Positions 16,824-26,253 of a stretch of 64,000 nucleotides of DNA are shown piece by piece. The stretch is from Clostridium weizhouense (GTDB lineage: Bacteria > Bacillota > Clostridia > Clostridiales > Clostridiaceae), in contig NZ_JAHXPT010000009.1 of NCBI RefSeq assembly GCF_019431045.1, positions 1 through 64,000 on the forward strand, given 5' to 3'. Position 1 is the first letter of the stretch; the number at the start of each line of letters is the position of its first letter. The notes below the pieces were generated by a model that saw only the letters and a program-made list of their open reading frames with translations, was not told the DNA's origin and made no database searches. The position numbers were made by a program, and so were the translations under genes.

Positions 16824-16972
16824 TTTTCATTATTACAAAAAATATACATAGTTTTTATAATAATATAAATTAAAAAATAATATATAGATATAAAAAAATG
16901 GGAATTAAATACGATAATAAAACAGAATATGAATTATTTAATAAAATAACCATTAATAGGTAAGGAGGATTT

Positions 16973-19036
16973 ATGAAAAGAGAAAAATCGATAGTTAAAA
17001 AAATAGCAATAAGTTCAGTCACGGTTACAGTGCTTAGCATTATAATATTAACAGTAGCTGTATTTTTTATGGTGTTCAAAGAGAATCAGGATAATTTTAT
17101 AGGAAATGCAAATAAGTATAATAAAAATTTAGAGCAAACGTTAACATCATATTTTAATAGTATAGAACTAAATTTAGATGGTATTATGAAATCAAAAAAT
17201 GCAAGTGAATTAAGTAATAATTCAATAACTACATATGTTGATAAAATAGGTGAAGGTGGAATTGTAAAGATGACACCAGATCAAAATGGAGAATTTGAAG
17301 CAGATCTATATAATTATTTTAAGAGCATTGCAGAAAGTAATCCTATGATTAAAACAATGAGTTTTGCATCTCAAAAAGATGGTGGTTATGTACAATATCC
17401 AGCAGAAGACAGAAAGAATAATTATGACCCAAGAGAAAGAGGTTGGTATAAAGATGCATTAAATGGTGATGGAATAAAATACAATATATTCTCAACTACT
17501 AATGGAAATTTAGCTGTTGCTGCTGTAAAACAACTTAAGGTAAATGGTGAAGTTATAGGAGTTTTTAATATAGGTTTATCGCTAGATACAATAGTTAATA
17601 CTACAGAGAATTATAAAACAGGTGACTTAGGAAGAATTTTAGTTGTAGATTCAAATAATGTAATTATTGCTGATAGTGATAAGAAGTATACTAGTAAAAA
17701 AATAGAAGATATTGAATTAAAAGATGAGTATAAAGACAAGCTATTAAAAGAAAATATAATTTTAGATTATAAGGGCAATAAATATCAAACTGTTATTGAT
17801 AACTTTAATAAAAACAATTTAAATCTTACAATAGTTTCTATGGTATCTAAATCTGAAATGTTAGGTTGTGCAAAAAAGACGGTTTCTATTATATCAATAA
17901 TAACAATTTTAATAATAATAATTTTAATCTTTATATGGATTAAATTAAGCAAGAATATAAGTAATATAATGAATAAAATTATAAAATTATTAGGTAATAT
18001 AGGAAATGGAAATTTAAATATTGAAATTGAAAAAGAACTTTTAGATAGAGAAGATGAAATTGGAATGATTTGTAACAGTATAAGTAAAACGAAAGACTCA
18101 ATTAAAGGGGTAATTGAGCAGTTAAATGAAAGTGTGGAAAAAGTTGAGGATGGAATTATTAAATTAAATGATGTTTCATCAACAGTAAATAATTCATCAA
18201 GTAGAGTATTGTTATCAGTACAAAATGTTGCAGAAGGGTCTAGTACACAAGCAAGTAGTTTAATGGATATTAATAATGTATTAAATGATTTTAATGAAAA
18301 GATTAAGAATATAGTTCTCAATATTGATAATTTAAATATTAGTGCAAAAGATGTTAAATCAGATAATATTGATAATAAGATAATAATGGATGGGATAGTG
18401 TCTAGTTCAGATGAGGTTTCTTCAAAGGTTAAGGAATTTAATAATAAGATAGGAACTTTAGGAAAGAGTATAACTAAGATTGGTGAAATTATAGGCGTTA
18501 TAAATGGAATGTCTGAGCAAACTAATCTTTTAGCATTAAATGCATCAATTGAAGCAGCACGTGCAGGGGAGGCAGGAAAAGGATTTGCAGTTGTTGCAGA
18601 TGAAGTTAAAAATTTAGCAGAACAAAGTAGACAAGCGGCGAAAGAAATAGAAGATATTATTAATGAAAATATTAAGCTTATGGATACTATTTCAATAGAA
18701 TCAAATGGTGTTAATAAAACTATAGAAAAGCAAGTTATAGAGATGAAAAAAGGTGTAAATATATTTTCTAAAGTTAATCAAAGTTTAGATATTATAATTC
18801 CACAAATAGAATTAATAGATACTGATATTAATCATATACAAATAAAAAGTGGTAAGATATTTGAAAAAGTAGAGGAAATATCATCAGTTTCAGAAGAAGT
18901 ATCTGCTTCATCACAAGAAATAGTGTCTCTAGCAAGCGAGCTAGAAAATGTAACAGGAGATATATATAGTTTATCAAATAATCTTAATGAAGTTTCACAT
19001 GAAGTTACAGAAGGACTTCAAAAATTTGATATATAG
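16973..19036 (+). CDS. Methyl-accepting chemotaxis protein with dCache sensor
   Basis: ATG 16973 follows TAAGGAGGATTT. The 687-residue protein has a first membrane segment at about 13-35 and an extracellular double-Cache sensor. The sensor is recognised by [37 protein letters not shown] and [18 protein letters not shown]. The second segment lies near 302-322, then HAMP and the signalling rod, with the tip [20 protein letters not shown] near residue 513. dCache receptors bind small ligands such as amino acids; the ligand here is unknown. A 20-bp perfect hairpin follows at 19070. Confidence 0.95.
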   Translation: MKREKSIVKKIAISSVTVTVLSIIILTVAVFFMVFKENQDNFIGNANKYNKNLEQTLTSYFNSIELNLDGIMKSKNASELSNNSITTYVDKIGEGGIVKMTPDQNGEFEADLYNYFKSIAESNPMIKTMSFASQKDGGYVQYPAEDRKNNYDPRERGWYKDALNGDGIKYNIFSTTNGNLAVAAVKQLKVNGEVIGVFNIGLSLDTIVNTTENYKTGDLGRILVVDSNNVIIADSDKKYTSKKIEDIELKDEYKDKLLKENIILDYKGNKYQTVIDNFNKNNLNLTIVSMVSKSEMLGCAKKTVSIISIITILIIIILIFIWIKLSKNISNIMNKIIKLLGNIGNGNLNIEIEKELLDREDEIGMICNSISKTKDSIKGVIEQLNESVEKVEDGIIKLNDVSSTVNNSSSRVLLSVQNVAEGSSTQASSLMDINNVLNDFNEKIKNIVLNIDNLNISAKDVKSDNIDNKIIMDGIVSSSDEVSSKVKEFNNKIGTLGKSITKIGEIIGVINGMSEQTNLLALNASIEAARAGEAGKGFAVVADEVKNLAEQSRQAAKEIEDIINENIKLMDTISIESNGVNKTIEKQVIEMKKGVNIFSKVNQSLDIIIPQIELIDTDINHIQIKSGKIFEKVEEISSVSEEVSASSQEIVSLASELENVTGDIYSLSNNLNEVSHEVTEGLQKFDI

Positions 19037-19069
19037 ATGTTGTGTAGTAGCTTATTTTATGTGAAAAAA

Positions 19070-19119
19070 TGGGACAGTAGATAATTTTGGTTTTTTACAC
19101 AAAATTATCTACTGTCCCA
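19070..19119 (+). terminator. 20-bp perfect hairpin after the dCache receptor
   Basis: TGGGACAGTAGATAATTTTG (19070-19089) pairs exactly with 19100-19119 across a 10-base loop. There is no T tract after it, so termination is likely but not textbook. Confidence 0.65.
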
Positions 19120-19327
19120 CTGTCCTATAAAATTAGCTACTATCTATATTATTATATTACTTTACTTTGTAATGATAGATTATTTATCATTAGTGATATT
19201 TCAATCTAGTAATAAGCAAGTGTTATTGTTCCATCGACCTCTATACAAATATTTAAATTCTTCATTTAAATTTACCTCTATGGTTATAATACTATTTAAA
19301 GGTTAAAATAACAATTAAGTTTAGATT

Positions 19328-19486
19328 AAGGCACATGAAATAAAATAATAGATCAAAGAGGAGTTGTATATTTTGTGTCAGACAAGGAAGTAAACTTACT
19401 TAATAACAGCTATTAGCTAAATTTACTGACGCAGTATCACACAAAATAGACTAGAATACTGGTATATTATTTTTTGAATGTGCCTA
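19328..19486. repeat. Repeat family A element, full length with internal palindrome
   Basis: Ends AAGGCACATGAAATAAA and TTTTTTGAATGTGCCT form terminal inverted repeats. Inside, ATTTTGTGT (19370) and ACACAAAAT (about 19440) form a second pair. It has no coding capacity, so it is MITE-like. It occupies much of 19120-19500; I saw no gene there. Confidence 0.65.
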
Positions 19487-19518
19487 AATATAATTAAATT
19501 TTATTGAGGGTGATAAAA

Positions 19519-20412
19519 GTGATTAAAAGAATTGGTTATGCTTGTATAAATAATAATTTAAAGCCAAGAAATTTTCAGCAATGTAGGCTTAATTCTGTAT
19601 ACAAATATGGAATAGATTATTTAAGAGATAAGATAGTTAATAATTTGGAGTTAATTAAAGATATATTAAGGTGGAATATTGATAATGGAATATTTATGTA
19701 TAGAGTTACTAGCAATCTATTACCTTTAGTAGAGCATCCTGATATATTAAAAGATTTTGAGTGGAGATGGAAACAAGATAAAGAATTATTAAATATAATG
19801 TATGAAATAAAGAATATCGTACAAAAAAATGATATTAGACTTTCGATGCATCCAGATCAATTTACAGTCCTAAACAGTACTAAAACAAGTGTTGTTGAAA
19901 ACAGTATAAATTATTTAAATCATCATTATGAAATATTAAATCTTCTTGGTGGGAATGATATTATTATCCATACTGGGGGAGTTTATGGAGATAAAACTAG
20001 TGCTATTGATAGATTTATAGAGGTATACAAGGAGTTATCAAAAGGCATTAAAGAGATGTTAAGGTTAGAAAATGATGATGTTTCATTTAATATAGATGAT
20101 GTATTATTTATAAGTAAAAAGACTTCTATCCCAATAGTTTTAGATGTGCATCATCATCGTTGTAATAAAAAAAGAGAGATAACAAATGATGATATAAAGA
20201 TTATAAAAGATACATGGAAGAATACAGGAATTATTCCTAAGATGCATATTAGTAGCGGGAAAACAGGTTTTTATGATAAAAGTCATGGTGATTATATATT
20301 AGAAGAAGATATTAAATCATTTATTTCATTAATTCAAGATATTGAGATTGATTTAATGGTAGAGGCTAAGGAAAAAGATAATGCTGCTTTAAGATTAATA
20401 AACTATTTATAG
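19519..20412 (+). CDS. uvsE: UV damage endonuclease UvsE
   Basis: GTG 19519 is served by GAGGGTGAT; this start gives the family's IKRIGYACINNNLKPRN opening. The 297-residue TIM-barrel protein nicks DNA 5' of UV photoproducts, starting an alternative excision pathway. The metal-binding blocks are present: LSMHPDQFTVLNS, IIHTGGVYGDKTSAI, VLDVHHHRCN, KMHISSGK, DYI and LMVEAKEKDNA. The length is normal. The next gene starts 14 bp later, so the two are likely co-transcribed. Confidence 0.95.
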   Translation: MIKRIGYACINNNLKPRNFQQCRLNSVYKYGIDYLRDKIVNNLELIKDILRWNIDNGIFMYRVTSNLLPLVEHPDILKDFEWRWKQDKELLNIMYEIKNIVQKNDIRLSMHPDQFTVLNSTKTSVVENSINYLNHHYEILNLLGGNDIIIHTGGVYGDKTSAIDRFIEVYKELSKGIKEMLRLENDDVSFNIDDVLFISKKTSIPIVLDVHHHRCNKKREITNDDIKIIKDTWKNTGIIPKMHISSGKTGFYDKSHGDYILEEDIKSFISLIQDIEIDLMVEAKEKDNAALRLINYL

Positions 20413-20425
20413 GAGGAAGATATTT

Positions 20426-21394
20426 ATGATAGATAAAAATAAGCCAACTATATTATTAAGTAGATGTTTAGAGGAAGCTTGTCGCTATGATGGTACTGCG
20501 AAAAAGAATACATTTATAGATAGGTTAAAACCTTATGTAAATATAATTACAGTATGTCCAGAAATGGATATTGGTTTGCCAACTCCTAGAGAAGCTTTAA
20601 GATTAATTGAAAGTGATTATGGATATTCATTAGTTTTTTCTAAAACAGGAAGTGATTTAACAGAAAAAATGAATAAATTTTCAGATGAATTTATTGATAA
20701 ATTATTATCATTGAAAATTGATGGTGCTATATTAAAGAGTAAATCACCTTCATGTGGAATAAATGATGTTAAAATTTATAAGAGTTTTGGTAAGTCAGCT
20801 AAAATTTCTAAAAAAACTAATGGGATTTTTGCAGAAAAGCTAATTAATAGAGTTAATAGTATACCAATAGAGGATGATGGAAGATTAACTAATTTTAACA
20901 TAAGAGAACATTTCTTAACTAGATTATTTGCTATGTTTAATTTTAAACAAGTTGAAGAATGTAAATCTATCAATGAACTTATAAAATTTCAAAGTGAGTA
21001 TAAATATTTATTAATGGCCTATAGTCCCTTAAAACAAAAGCAATTAGGAAGGATAGTTTCAAATACTGATAAAGAAAATATAGAAAAATCGCTGACAGAA
21101 TATAAGGAACTTTTATCAAAGGCATTATCTGTATCTCCAAGTACAATGAGAAATATAAATATGTTATTACATCTTTTTGGATATTTTTCTAAGGATTTAA
21201 CTACAAAAGAAAAAGCATTTTTTTTAGATAATTTAGAAAGATATAGACAGAAAAAGGTACCATTTTCTTTGCCTTTGACAATAATAAATTCTTGGGTTAT
21301 AAGATTTGATAATAAGTATCTTTTAAGTCAAAAGATATTTCAAGCATTTCCTATAGAATTAGTTGAAGTAACTGATTCTGGAAAAGGAATATAA
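20426..21394 (+). CDS. DUF523 (TudS-like) and DUF1722 fusion protein
   Basis: ATG 20426 follows AGGAGGAAGATATTT. The first half (about 1-155) is DUF523 with three Cys sites: LLSRCLEEACRYDGTAKK, TVCPEMDIGLPTPRE and KSKSPSCGIND. In the thiouracil desulfurase TudS equivalent Cys residues hold a [4Fe-4S] cluster. The second half is DUF1722 (REHFLTRLFAMFNFKQ; EYKYLLMAYSPLKQKQLGRI). Such fusions often neighbour photolyase or, as here, UvsE. I infer a role in repairing or removing light-sensitive thiolated bases, or in UV resistance. The exact reaction is not known to me. Confidence 0.8.
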   Translation: MIDKNKPTILLSRCLEEACRYDGTAKKNTFIDRLKPYVNIITVCPEMDIGLPTPREALRLIESDYGYSLVFSKTGSDLTEKMNKFSDEFIDKLLSLKIDGAILKSKSPSCGINDVKIYKSFGKSAKISKKTNGIFAEKLINRVNSIPIEDDGRLTNFNIREHFLTRLFAMFNFKQVEECKSINELIKFQSEYKYLLMAYSPLKQKQLGRIVSNTDKENIEKSLTEYKELLSKALSVSPSTMRNINMLLHLFGYFSKDLTTKEKAFFLDNLERYRQKKVPFSLPLTIINSWVIRFDNKYLLSQKIFQAFPIELVEVTDSGKGI

Positions 21395-21430
21395 ATTTAT
21401 ATACAAATTATATACAAAGATAAAAATCTA

Positions 21431-21456
21431 GTAACTTAATTAGAACATATATATTA
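21431..21456. repeat. Repeat family D, 3' fragment
   Basis: GTAACTTAATTAGAACATAT followed by ATATTA matches the conserved right end of the family D repeats. It is immediately upstream of the YitT ribosome binding site and may carry part of its promoter. Confidence 0.6.
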
Positions 21457-21468
21457 AAAATAAAGGAG

Positions 21469-22333
21469 ATGATTCATTATAAAAAAGCATAATAATATTT
21501 TAATTTATATTAATAGGATTTTTTTTATGGCATTAGGTGCACTTTTAGCATCAGTAGGACTTGAAATATTTTTAATACCTAATAATATAATTGATGGTGG
21601 AATGACAGGAATATCGATAATGGCAAGTTATTTAACAAAAGCTGAATTGGGAATATTTATATTTATATTTAATTTACCTTTTGTTATTATAGGTTATAAA
21701 CAAATAGGAAAGACATTTGCCTTATCAACTATATTTTCAGTAATATGTTTATCAATTTGTGTAAGTTTATTTCACTCTGTTCCAAGTATAACACAAGATA
21801 TATTACTTGCTACTATATTTGGTGGTATAACACTTGGTGTAGGGGTTGGATTAATTATAAGAAATGGTGGTTCGCTAGATGGAACTGAAATTGTAGCGAT
21901 AATATTAGATAAAAAAAGTGCATTTTCTATTGGTGAAATAGTTATGTTCTTTAATCTATTTATATTAGGAAGTTCTGCTTTTATATTTGGATGGGATAGA
22001 GCAATGTATTCTTTAATAGCTTATTTTATAGCCTTTAAAACAATAGATATTACTGTTCAAGGTCTTGATGAATCAAAAGCAGTAATTGTTGTTTCTGAAA
22101 AAAGCAAAGATATTTCTGAAGCTATAATGGCAAGGCTAGGAAGAGGAGTTACCTTTTTTGATGGAAAAGGTGCTTATAGTGGTAATAAAACAAATGTAAT
22201 ATATGTTGTTTTATCAAGACTTGAAATAGCAAAATTAAAAAATATTGTACACGGTTTTGATGAAGATGCCTTAATTACAATCACAAGTGTTGAAGGCACA
22301 GGAAAAAGATATGGAAAGAAAGCTATACATTAG
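21469..22333 (+). CDS. YitT-family membrane protein (possible frameshift at start)
   Basis: The body (from 21479) has five to six membrane segments and a C-terminal DUF2179 domain (SKAVIVVSEKSKDISEAIMA, TFFDGKGAYSG). YitT markers are FLIPNNIIDGGMTGISI and RNGGSLDGTEIVA. ATG 21527 would cut off most of the first membrane segment. AAAGGAG (21462-21468) is adjacent to ATG 21469, but that ATG is one base out of frame. Removing one A from the A-run at 21481-21486 gives MIHYKKHNNILIYINRIFFM. Either that indel is an error, or translation begins at ATT 21476/ATA 21479 or ATG 21527. The function of the family is not established. Confidence 0.8.
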
Positions 22334-22344
22334 AGATAATTTTA

Positions 22345-22370
22345 AATTTGGCATGGAGAAGTTGCATACA
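22345..22370 (+). pseudogene. Remnant of an AAA/PD-(D/E)XK gene
   Basis: AATTTGGCATGGAGAAGTTG and the next few bases match 23946-23971 inside the following gene (its nuclease motif region). A small scrap of a paralogue therefore lies upstream of it, as at 52027. Confidence 0.5.
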
Positions 22371-22404
22371 AAAATAAAGTTGTTATAAAAGCATTTATTT
22401 TTGT
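22368..22404 (+). terminator. Hairpin after the YitT gene
   Basis: ACAAAAATAAA (22368-22378) pairs with TTTATTTTTGT (22394-22404), followed by AACTTTTTAT. It is AT-rich but well placed 35 bp after the YitT stop. Confidence 0.5.
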
Positions 22405-22600
22405 AACTTTTTATATTTATTAACTATTTAATAGTAAATTAGCTAATAATAGATTAAGAGAATAATAAAGCTGTTTTTTCAAGAAAGAATTAAACATAAG
22501 ATGGTTATATAGTAATAAAGAAGCTAATGATATTAAAGGGAACATTGGCTTGTGTTATAATTGTCTTAAAATATAGCGAAATTTTAAGAGGGGAAGTGAG

Positions 22601-24121
22601 ATGGTGAGGAAAAGGTTTAATACAACAGGGGTGTGTATCCCTAGAAAGCATTACATGGTAGATATATCAAAGAAGATAGATGAAATAGAAAAACTTGTAG
22701 AGGAAGAATTTTATTTTGTTATAAATAGGCCAAGACAGTTTGGAAAAACAACAACATTGAATGAATTATATAAGAGATTAAATAGTAAATACAGCGTAAT
22801 AAGAATGGATTTTGAACTTATAGGAGAAGATTTTGCAAGTGAAGAGAGATTTTGTGAAACTTTTGTAGATTATATGTCTAGATTCACTAATATAGATATA
22901 AGAAAAGCATCAACATTAACGGAGCTTTCAAATAGAATAATGGATTTGACAAAAGACAATGAAATTATACTTATTATAGATGAAGTTGATAAAAATTCTA
23001 GTAATAAATTATTTTTAAGTTTTCTTGGTATGCTTAGATCTTTATATTTAAGTAGAGAGCAGGATCTTGCTACAACTTTTAAATCAGTTATATTAGCAGG
23101 TGTGTATGATATTAAAAACTTAAAGTTAAAGGTTAGAGATAATTCTGAAATAAGATATAATTCACCGTGGAATATAGCAGTTAATTTTAATATAGACATG
23201 AGTTTTAGTGAGATAGAAATAGGAACTATGTTAAGAGAATATGCTGATGAAAATGCATTAACATTAAATATAGAACTTCTTAGCAAGGAGATATATAAAT
23301 TTACATCAGGATATCCATTTTTAGTATCAAGAATATGCCAAATAGTAGATGAGATTTTATTAGCAGAAGATAAAAGGGAATGGACACCATTTGATATACA
23401 AAGAGCAGTAAAATTATTATTAGAAGATAAAAATACATTATTTGATGATTTAATTAAAAATCTTGAAAATAATTCGAATTTATATGAGTACTTGTATAAT
23501 ATTTTAGTTAGTGGTTTACAAATAACATACAATATAAACAATCCCACTATAGATTTAGGGCATATGTTTGGATATTTAATAAAAGATGAAAATAACAATA
23601 CTATTGTATCAAATCAGATTCTTAAAGAAGTTATTTACAATTATATGATATCAAAAACAGATACTAGAACAATGTCTAGATATAATTTTAAAGATAATTT
23701 TATAAATGAAGATAATACGCTTGATATGGAGAATGTATTATTAAGATTTCAACAATTTATGAAAGAAAATTATAGTTCTAAAGATAAGGAGTTTTTAGAA
23801 AGGCAAGGCGTTCTTTTATTTTTATCATTTATAAAACCAATAATTAATGGAGTAGGCTTTGATTATAAAGAAGTTCAGATTTCTGAGGAAAGAAGATTAG
23901 ATATTGTTATTCAATATAATAAATGTAAGTATATTATAGAAACAAAAATTTGGCATGGAGAAGTTGCACATAAAAAAGGTTTAAATCAATTAAAAAATTA
24001 TCTTGAAATAGAAGGTTTAAATAAAGGATATTTATTGATATTTAACTTTAATGAAAATAAAAAATACACTCATAGTGAATATTGTTTAGATGATAAAACT
24101 ATATTTGAAGTTATTGTTTAG
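22601..24121 (+). CDS. AAA-type ATPase fused to PD-(D/E)XK nuclease domain, paralogue 1
   Basis: ATG 22601 follows AAGAGGGGAAGTGAG. The 506-residue protein has an N-terminal P-loop (INRPRQFGKTTTLNELYKRL, near residue 45) and Walker B EIILIIDEVDK (near 125). The helical lid contains GYPFLVSRICQIVDEI. The C-terminal PD-(D/E)XK domain carries RRLDIVIQY ... YIIETKIWHGE, that is D-x(n)-E-x-K. It belongs to a family found in many copies in clostridial and Bacteroides genomes with no settled role; a defence or mobile function is possible. It is the more divergent of three paralogues here (others 33975 and 39615). Confidence 0.85.
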   Translation: MVRKRFNTTGVCIPRKHYMVDISKKIDEIEKLVEEEFYFVINRPRQFGKTTTLNELYKRLNSKYSVIRMDFELIGEDFASEERFCETFVDYMSRFTNIDIRKASTLTELSNRIMDLTKDNEIILIIDEVDKNSSNKLFLSFLGMLRSLYLSREQDLATTFKSVILAGVYDIKNLKLKVRDNSEIRYNSPWNIAVNFNIDMSFSEIEIGTMLREYADENALTLNIELLSKEIYKFTSGYPFLVSRICQIVDEILLAEDKREWTPFDIQRAVKLLLEDKNTLFDDLIKNLENNSNLYEYLYNILVSGLQITYNINNPTIDLGHMFGYLIKDENNNTIVSNQILKEVIYNYMISKTDTRTMSRYNFKDNFINEDNTLDMENVLLRFQQFMKENYSSKDKEFLERQGVLLFLSFIKPIINGVGFDYKEVQISEERRLDIVIQYNKCKYIIETKIWHGEVAHKKGLNQLKNYLEIEGLNKGYLLIFNFNENKKYTHSEYCLDDKTIFEVIV

Positions 24122-24159
24122 CCACATTCAAAAAAATAATAGCCCAGTATCTGCATTAA

Positions 24160-24205
24160 AAGAAATAGTAGTTTCACGATTAAAAGTGAAGCTACTATTT
24201 TTTTT
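24160..24205 (+). terminator. Intrinsic terminator after AAA paralogue 1
   Basis: AAATAGTAGTTTCAC pairs with GTGAAGCTACTATTT, followed by a run of T's to 24205. The DNA just before it (24120-24150, CACATTCAAAAAAATAATAG) is a family A repeat end. Confidence 0.8.
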
Positions 24206-24281
24206 GATGTATAGACCAGGAAATTATAGAATTTTTGAAGACTTAAAGAGTGATAAAATCTAAGGTGAAGGATATATTTTT

Positions 24282-24402
24282 GAATTGACAATGGACAATG
24301 GACAATTGACAATGTAGGATGAAATCACTCTGTGATTTCTAAAAAAATATATATTAAATAAAGCCCGTGGTTTTCAACTGCAATTGTCAACTGTCAATTG
24401 AA
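24282..24402. repeat. Repeat family C copy
   Basis: GAATTGACAATGGACAATGG at the left and CAATTGTCAACTGTCAATTG at the right are inverted to each other. The middle GGATGAAATCAC ... GTGATTTCTAAAAAAATATA also occurs at 39394-39433. It is non-coding and MITE-like. Confidence 0.7.
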
Positions 24403-24519
24403 ACATGCTTTTTGTTGGTTAAAATTATTTTATATGAAAAATGAACCATTTATAGACTTGAAGGCTCTTATATATAGATGCATCTTAAAAGGGATTATTT
24501 AGGAAAGGAGATATTACCA

Positions 24520-25092
24520 GTGAATGAAGCAAAGATTGTTAAAAAAATCCAGGCTGGTGACATGAATGCTTTGGGGGAAATATTTGAAATATATAAAGAT
24601 CAGGCATTTAAATACTCATATCTTATTACAGGTAATAAATTTACAAGTGAGGATATTGTGCAAGAGACATTTATAAAATGTTATTTAAGTGCAAAGAGTT
24701 TAAGAAATGTAGATCAGTTTAAATCGTGGTTCTTTAAAATACTTACAAGAATTGCATGGAAACATGCAGGTAAGGATAAAAAAGCATTACCATTAGAAAA
24801 TATTTTTGAAAAAGCTGACAATAACAGCATTGAAAAATCAATAAATATGTATATAAAAGATCAGGAGGCAGAAACACTTCATGCTGAAATTGAGCATTTA
24901 GATTTAAAACAAAGAACCGTTATAGTACTTTTTTATTTTAATGAATTGTCTGTAAAAGAAATTGCAAAAGTTATGGGGTGTTTTGAAGGTACAGTAAAAT
25001 CAAGACTTCATAGTGCAAGAAAAAAATTAAAGGCAAGTCTATTAAATAATGAAGATACTAGATATGAAAAGATAAAGGGGTGTGAATCTTAA
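24520..25092 (+). CDS. ECF-family RNA polymerase sigma factor
   Basis: GTG 24520 lies 9 bases after AAAGGAG and is preferred to ATG 24478, which has no site. The product is 190 residues. Region 2 is KIQAGDMNALGEIFEIYKDQ to EDIVQETFIKCYLSAKSLRN, ending at FKSWFFKILTRIAWKH. Region 4 is LDLKQRTVIVLFYFNELSVK to GTVKSRLHSARKKLK. It directs polymerase to a stress or envelope regulon. Its stop overlaps the start of the next gene (TAATG), which encodes the probable membrane anti-sigma partner. Confidence 0.93.
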   Translation: MNEAKIVKKIQAGDMNALGEIFEIYKDQAFKYSYLITGNKFTSEDIVQETFIKCYLSAKSLRNVDQFKSWFFKILTRIAWKHAGKDKKALPLENIFEKADNNSIEKSINMYIKDQEAETLHAEIEHLDLKQRTVIVLFYFNELSVKEIAKVMGCFEGTVKSRLHSARKKLKASLLNNEDTRYEKIKGCES

Positions 25093-25907
25093 TGAGAAGA
25101 AAATTTAATGAGGATATAGATAGAAAAATTACTGAATGTTTAAATAATAAAGCAGAAGAGATTTCAACTCCAGAAAATATGTTTTTTAAAATTAGAGGTG
25201 AAATTTTAAAAGAGAAAAAGGGAGGATTTTTAGATATGAAATTTAGATTTTTAAAGGGTAAAACAATAATAGTAGCAGGACTTTTATGTATAGCAACAAC
25301 AGTAAGTTGTGTTGCAGCAACAAATGGTAGACATTGGATTTCAAGTACTTCTAGAGCTACTGAAATTAAGAACTTTCCTACAGAGGATAAGGTAAAAGAT
25401 ACAGTAGGATTTTCACCTAAATATGTAGATTCATTTGAAAATGGGTTTAAATTTGAGTCATTTAATGTTTGTAATGAAGCAGAAACGGATGATAATGGAA
25501 ATGAAGTTAGAAAACTAAAATCAGCAGAGTTTGATTATAAAAAAGCAGGAGCTCAAAAAGGTCAAAGTTTATCTATGAACGCTCAAGCTATAGATGAAAA
25601 AGAGTTTGATCAGAATATAGAAATGTTTAAAGATAACATGACAGAATATAAAGGTGTTAAAATATATTACCATAGTATGCATAATAAATTTGTTCCAGAA
25701 GGTTATGTAAAGGCAGAAGAAGAGATAAAATTAATGGAAGAAGGAAAGTTAAATATAGGCTATGGTAGTGATGAAATTCGTGAGTCTGATAGTCAATCTG
25801 TTTATTGGTATCAAAATGGTATTCAATATTCAATTTTTAATATGGAATATAATGATGTTGATAAAGATCAAATGATAAAAATGGCTCAAAATGTTATAGA
25901 TAAATAA
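25092..25907 (+). CDS. Probable membrane-bound anti-sigma factor
   Basis: ATG 25092 overlaps the sigma stop, indicating coupled translation. Residues 1-55 are cytoplasmic and charged. One membrane segment lies at about 57-76 (GKTIIVAGLLCIATTVSCVA). The roughly 195-residue outer domain contains FSPKYVDSFENGFKFESF and YWYQNGIQYSIFN, resembling the DUF4367-type domains of clostridial anti-sigma proteins. The N-terminal part would hold the sigma factor until an envelope signal releases it. The stimulus is unknown. Confidence 0.75.
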   Translation: MRRKFNEDIDRKITECLNNKAEEISTPENMFFKIRGEILKEKKGGFLDMKFRFLKGKTIIVAGLLCIATTVSCVAATNGRHWISSTSRATEIKNFPTEDKVKDTVGFSPKYVDSFENGFKFESFNVCNEAETDDNGNEVRKLKSAEFDYKKAGAQKGQSLSMNAQAIDEKEFDQNIEMFKDNMTEYKGVKIYYHSMHNKFVPEGYVKAEEEIKLMEEGKLNIGYGSDEIRESDSQSVYWYQNGIQYSIFNMEYNDVDKDQMIKMAQNVIDK

Positions 25908-25912
25908 ATTTT

Positions 25913-25960
25913 AAAAAATAGACTAGCATACTGACTTGTTATTTATTTTAATGTGCCTAA
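25913..25960. repeat. Repeat family A right-end fragment
   Basis: AAAAATAGACTAGCATACTG ... TTATTTTAATGTGCCTAA matches the right end of the element at 19328-19486 (AGACTAGAATACTGG...GTGCCTAA). An inverted repeat GAGTTGATATT / AATATCAACTC follows at 25971-26007 and could serve as a terminator. Confidence 0.55.
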
Positions 25961-26040
25961 TTAAATATTGAGTTGATATTGTAGTATGTACTAGAATATC
26001 AACTCTATTTAAAAATATAGTTAAATAAAGATAATAATAC

Positions 26041-26086
26041 AAAAATGATTGTCTTTAACTTATATGACATTTAGACAATCATTTTT
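26041..26086. terminator. Bidirectional terminator between convergent genes
   Basis: AAAAATGATTGTCT (26041) and AGACAATCATTTTT (26073) form a perfect 14-bp stem with T5 on both strands. It lies between the anti-sigma gene and the minus-strand small ORF. Confidence 0.85.
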
Positions 26087-26087
26087 A

Positions 26088-26252
26088 CTATTTAGTATTG
26101 ATATAATTACCACTTATTTCATTTATATTATCTACTACAATAATTGTTTGATCTTCATCATCTTTGAAATTATATCTCATAGAAACACATCCAGATTTTT
26201 TTGTACTCTTATAATAATTGTTATAAGTCTTTAAATTGTAATTATTTTCCAT
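26088..26252 (-). CDS. Small 54-residue protein downstream of the SDH proteinase
   Basis: ATG at 26252 follows the proteinase stop by 1 base, and GGAGG lies in the proteinase's last codons. The product is MENNYNLKTYNNYYKSTKKS, then GCVSMRYNFKDDEDQTIIVV and DNINEISGNYINTK. The tight coupling and the terminator right after it support a real gene. I do not recognise it. It may be a partner, substrate or regulator of the proteinase. Confidence 0.6.
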   Translation of the reverse strand: MENNYNLKTYNNYYKSTKKSGCVSMRYNFKDDEDQTIIVVDNINEISGNYINTK

Positions 26253-26253
26253 T

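Noticed and set aside
17785..18321. Minus-strand frame opposite the chemoreceptor
   Set aside because: It is a shadow of the signalling domain without start signals.
22870..23598. Minus-strand frame of 242 codons opposite the AAA gene
   Set aside because: It is antisense to conserved Walker and lid motifs, with the composition expected of a shadow frame.
22601..24121. Considered a transposase or restriction subunit
   Set aside because: The PD-(D/E)XK motif and AAA domain are clear, but there are no inverted ends tied to the gene and no methylase or specificity partner nearby.
24282..24402. Repeated CAATTGTCAA units considered as a CRISPR array
   Set aside because: There are only a few short units in inverted orientation, no regular spacers and no cas genes in the window.
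26049..26234. Plus-strand frame of 61 codons at the convergent junction
   Set aside because: It overlaps the terminator and the better supported minus-strand 54-residue gene.
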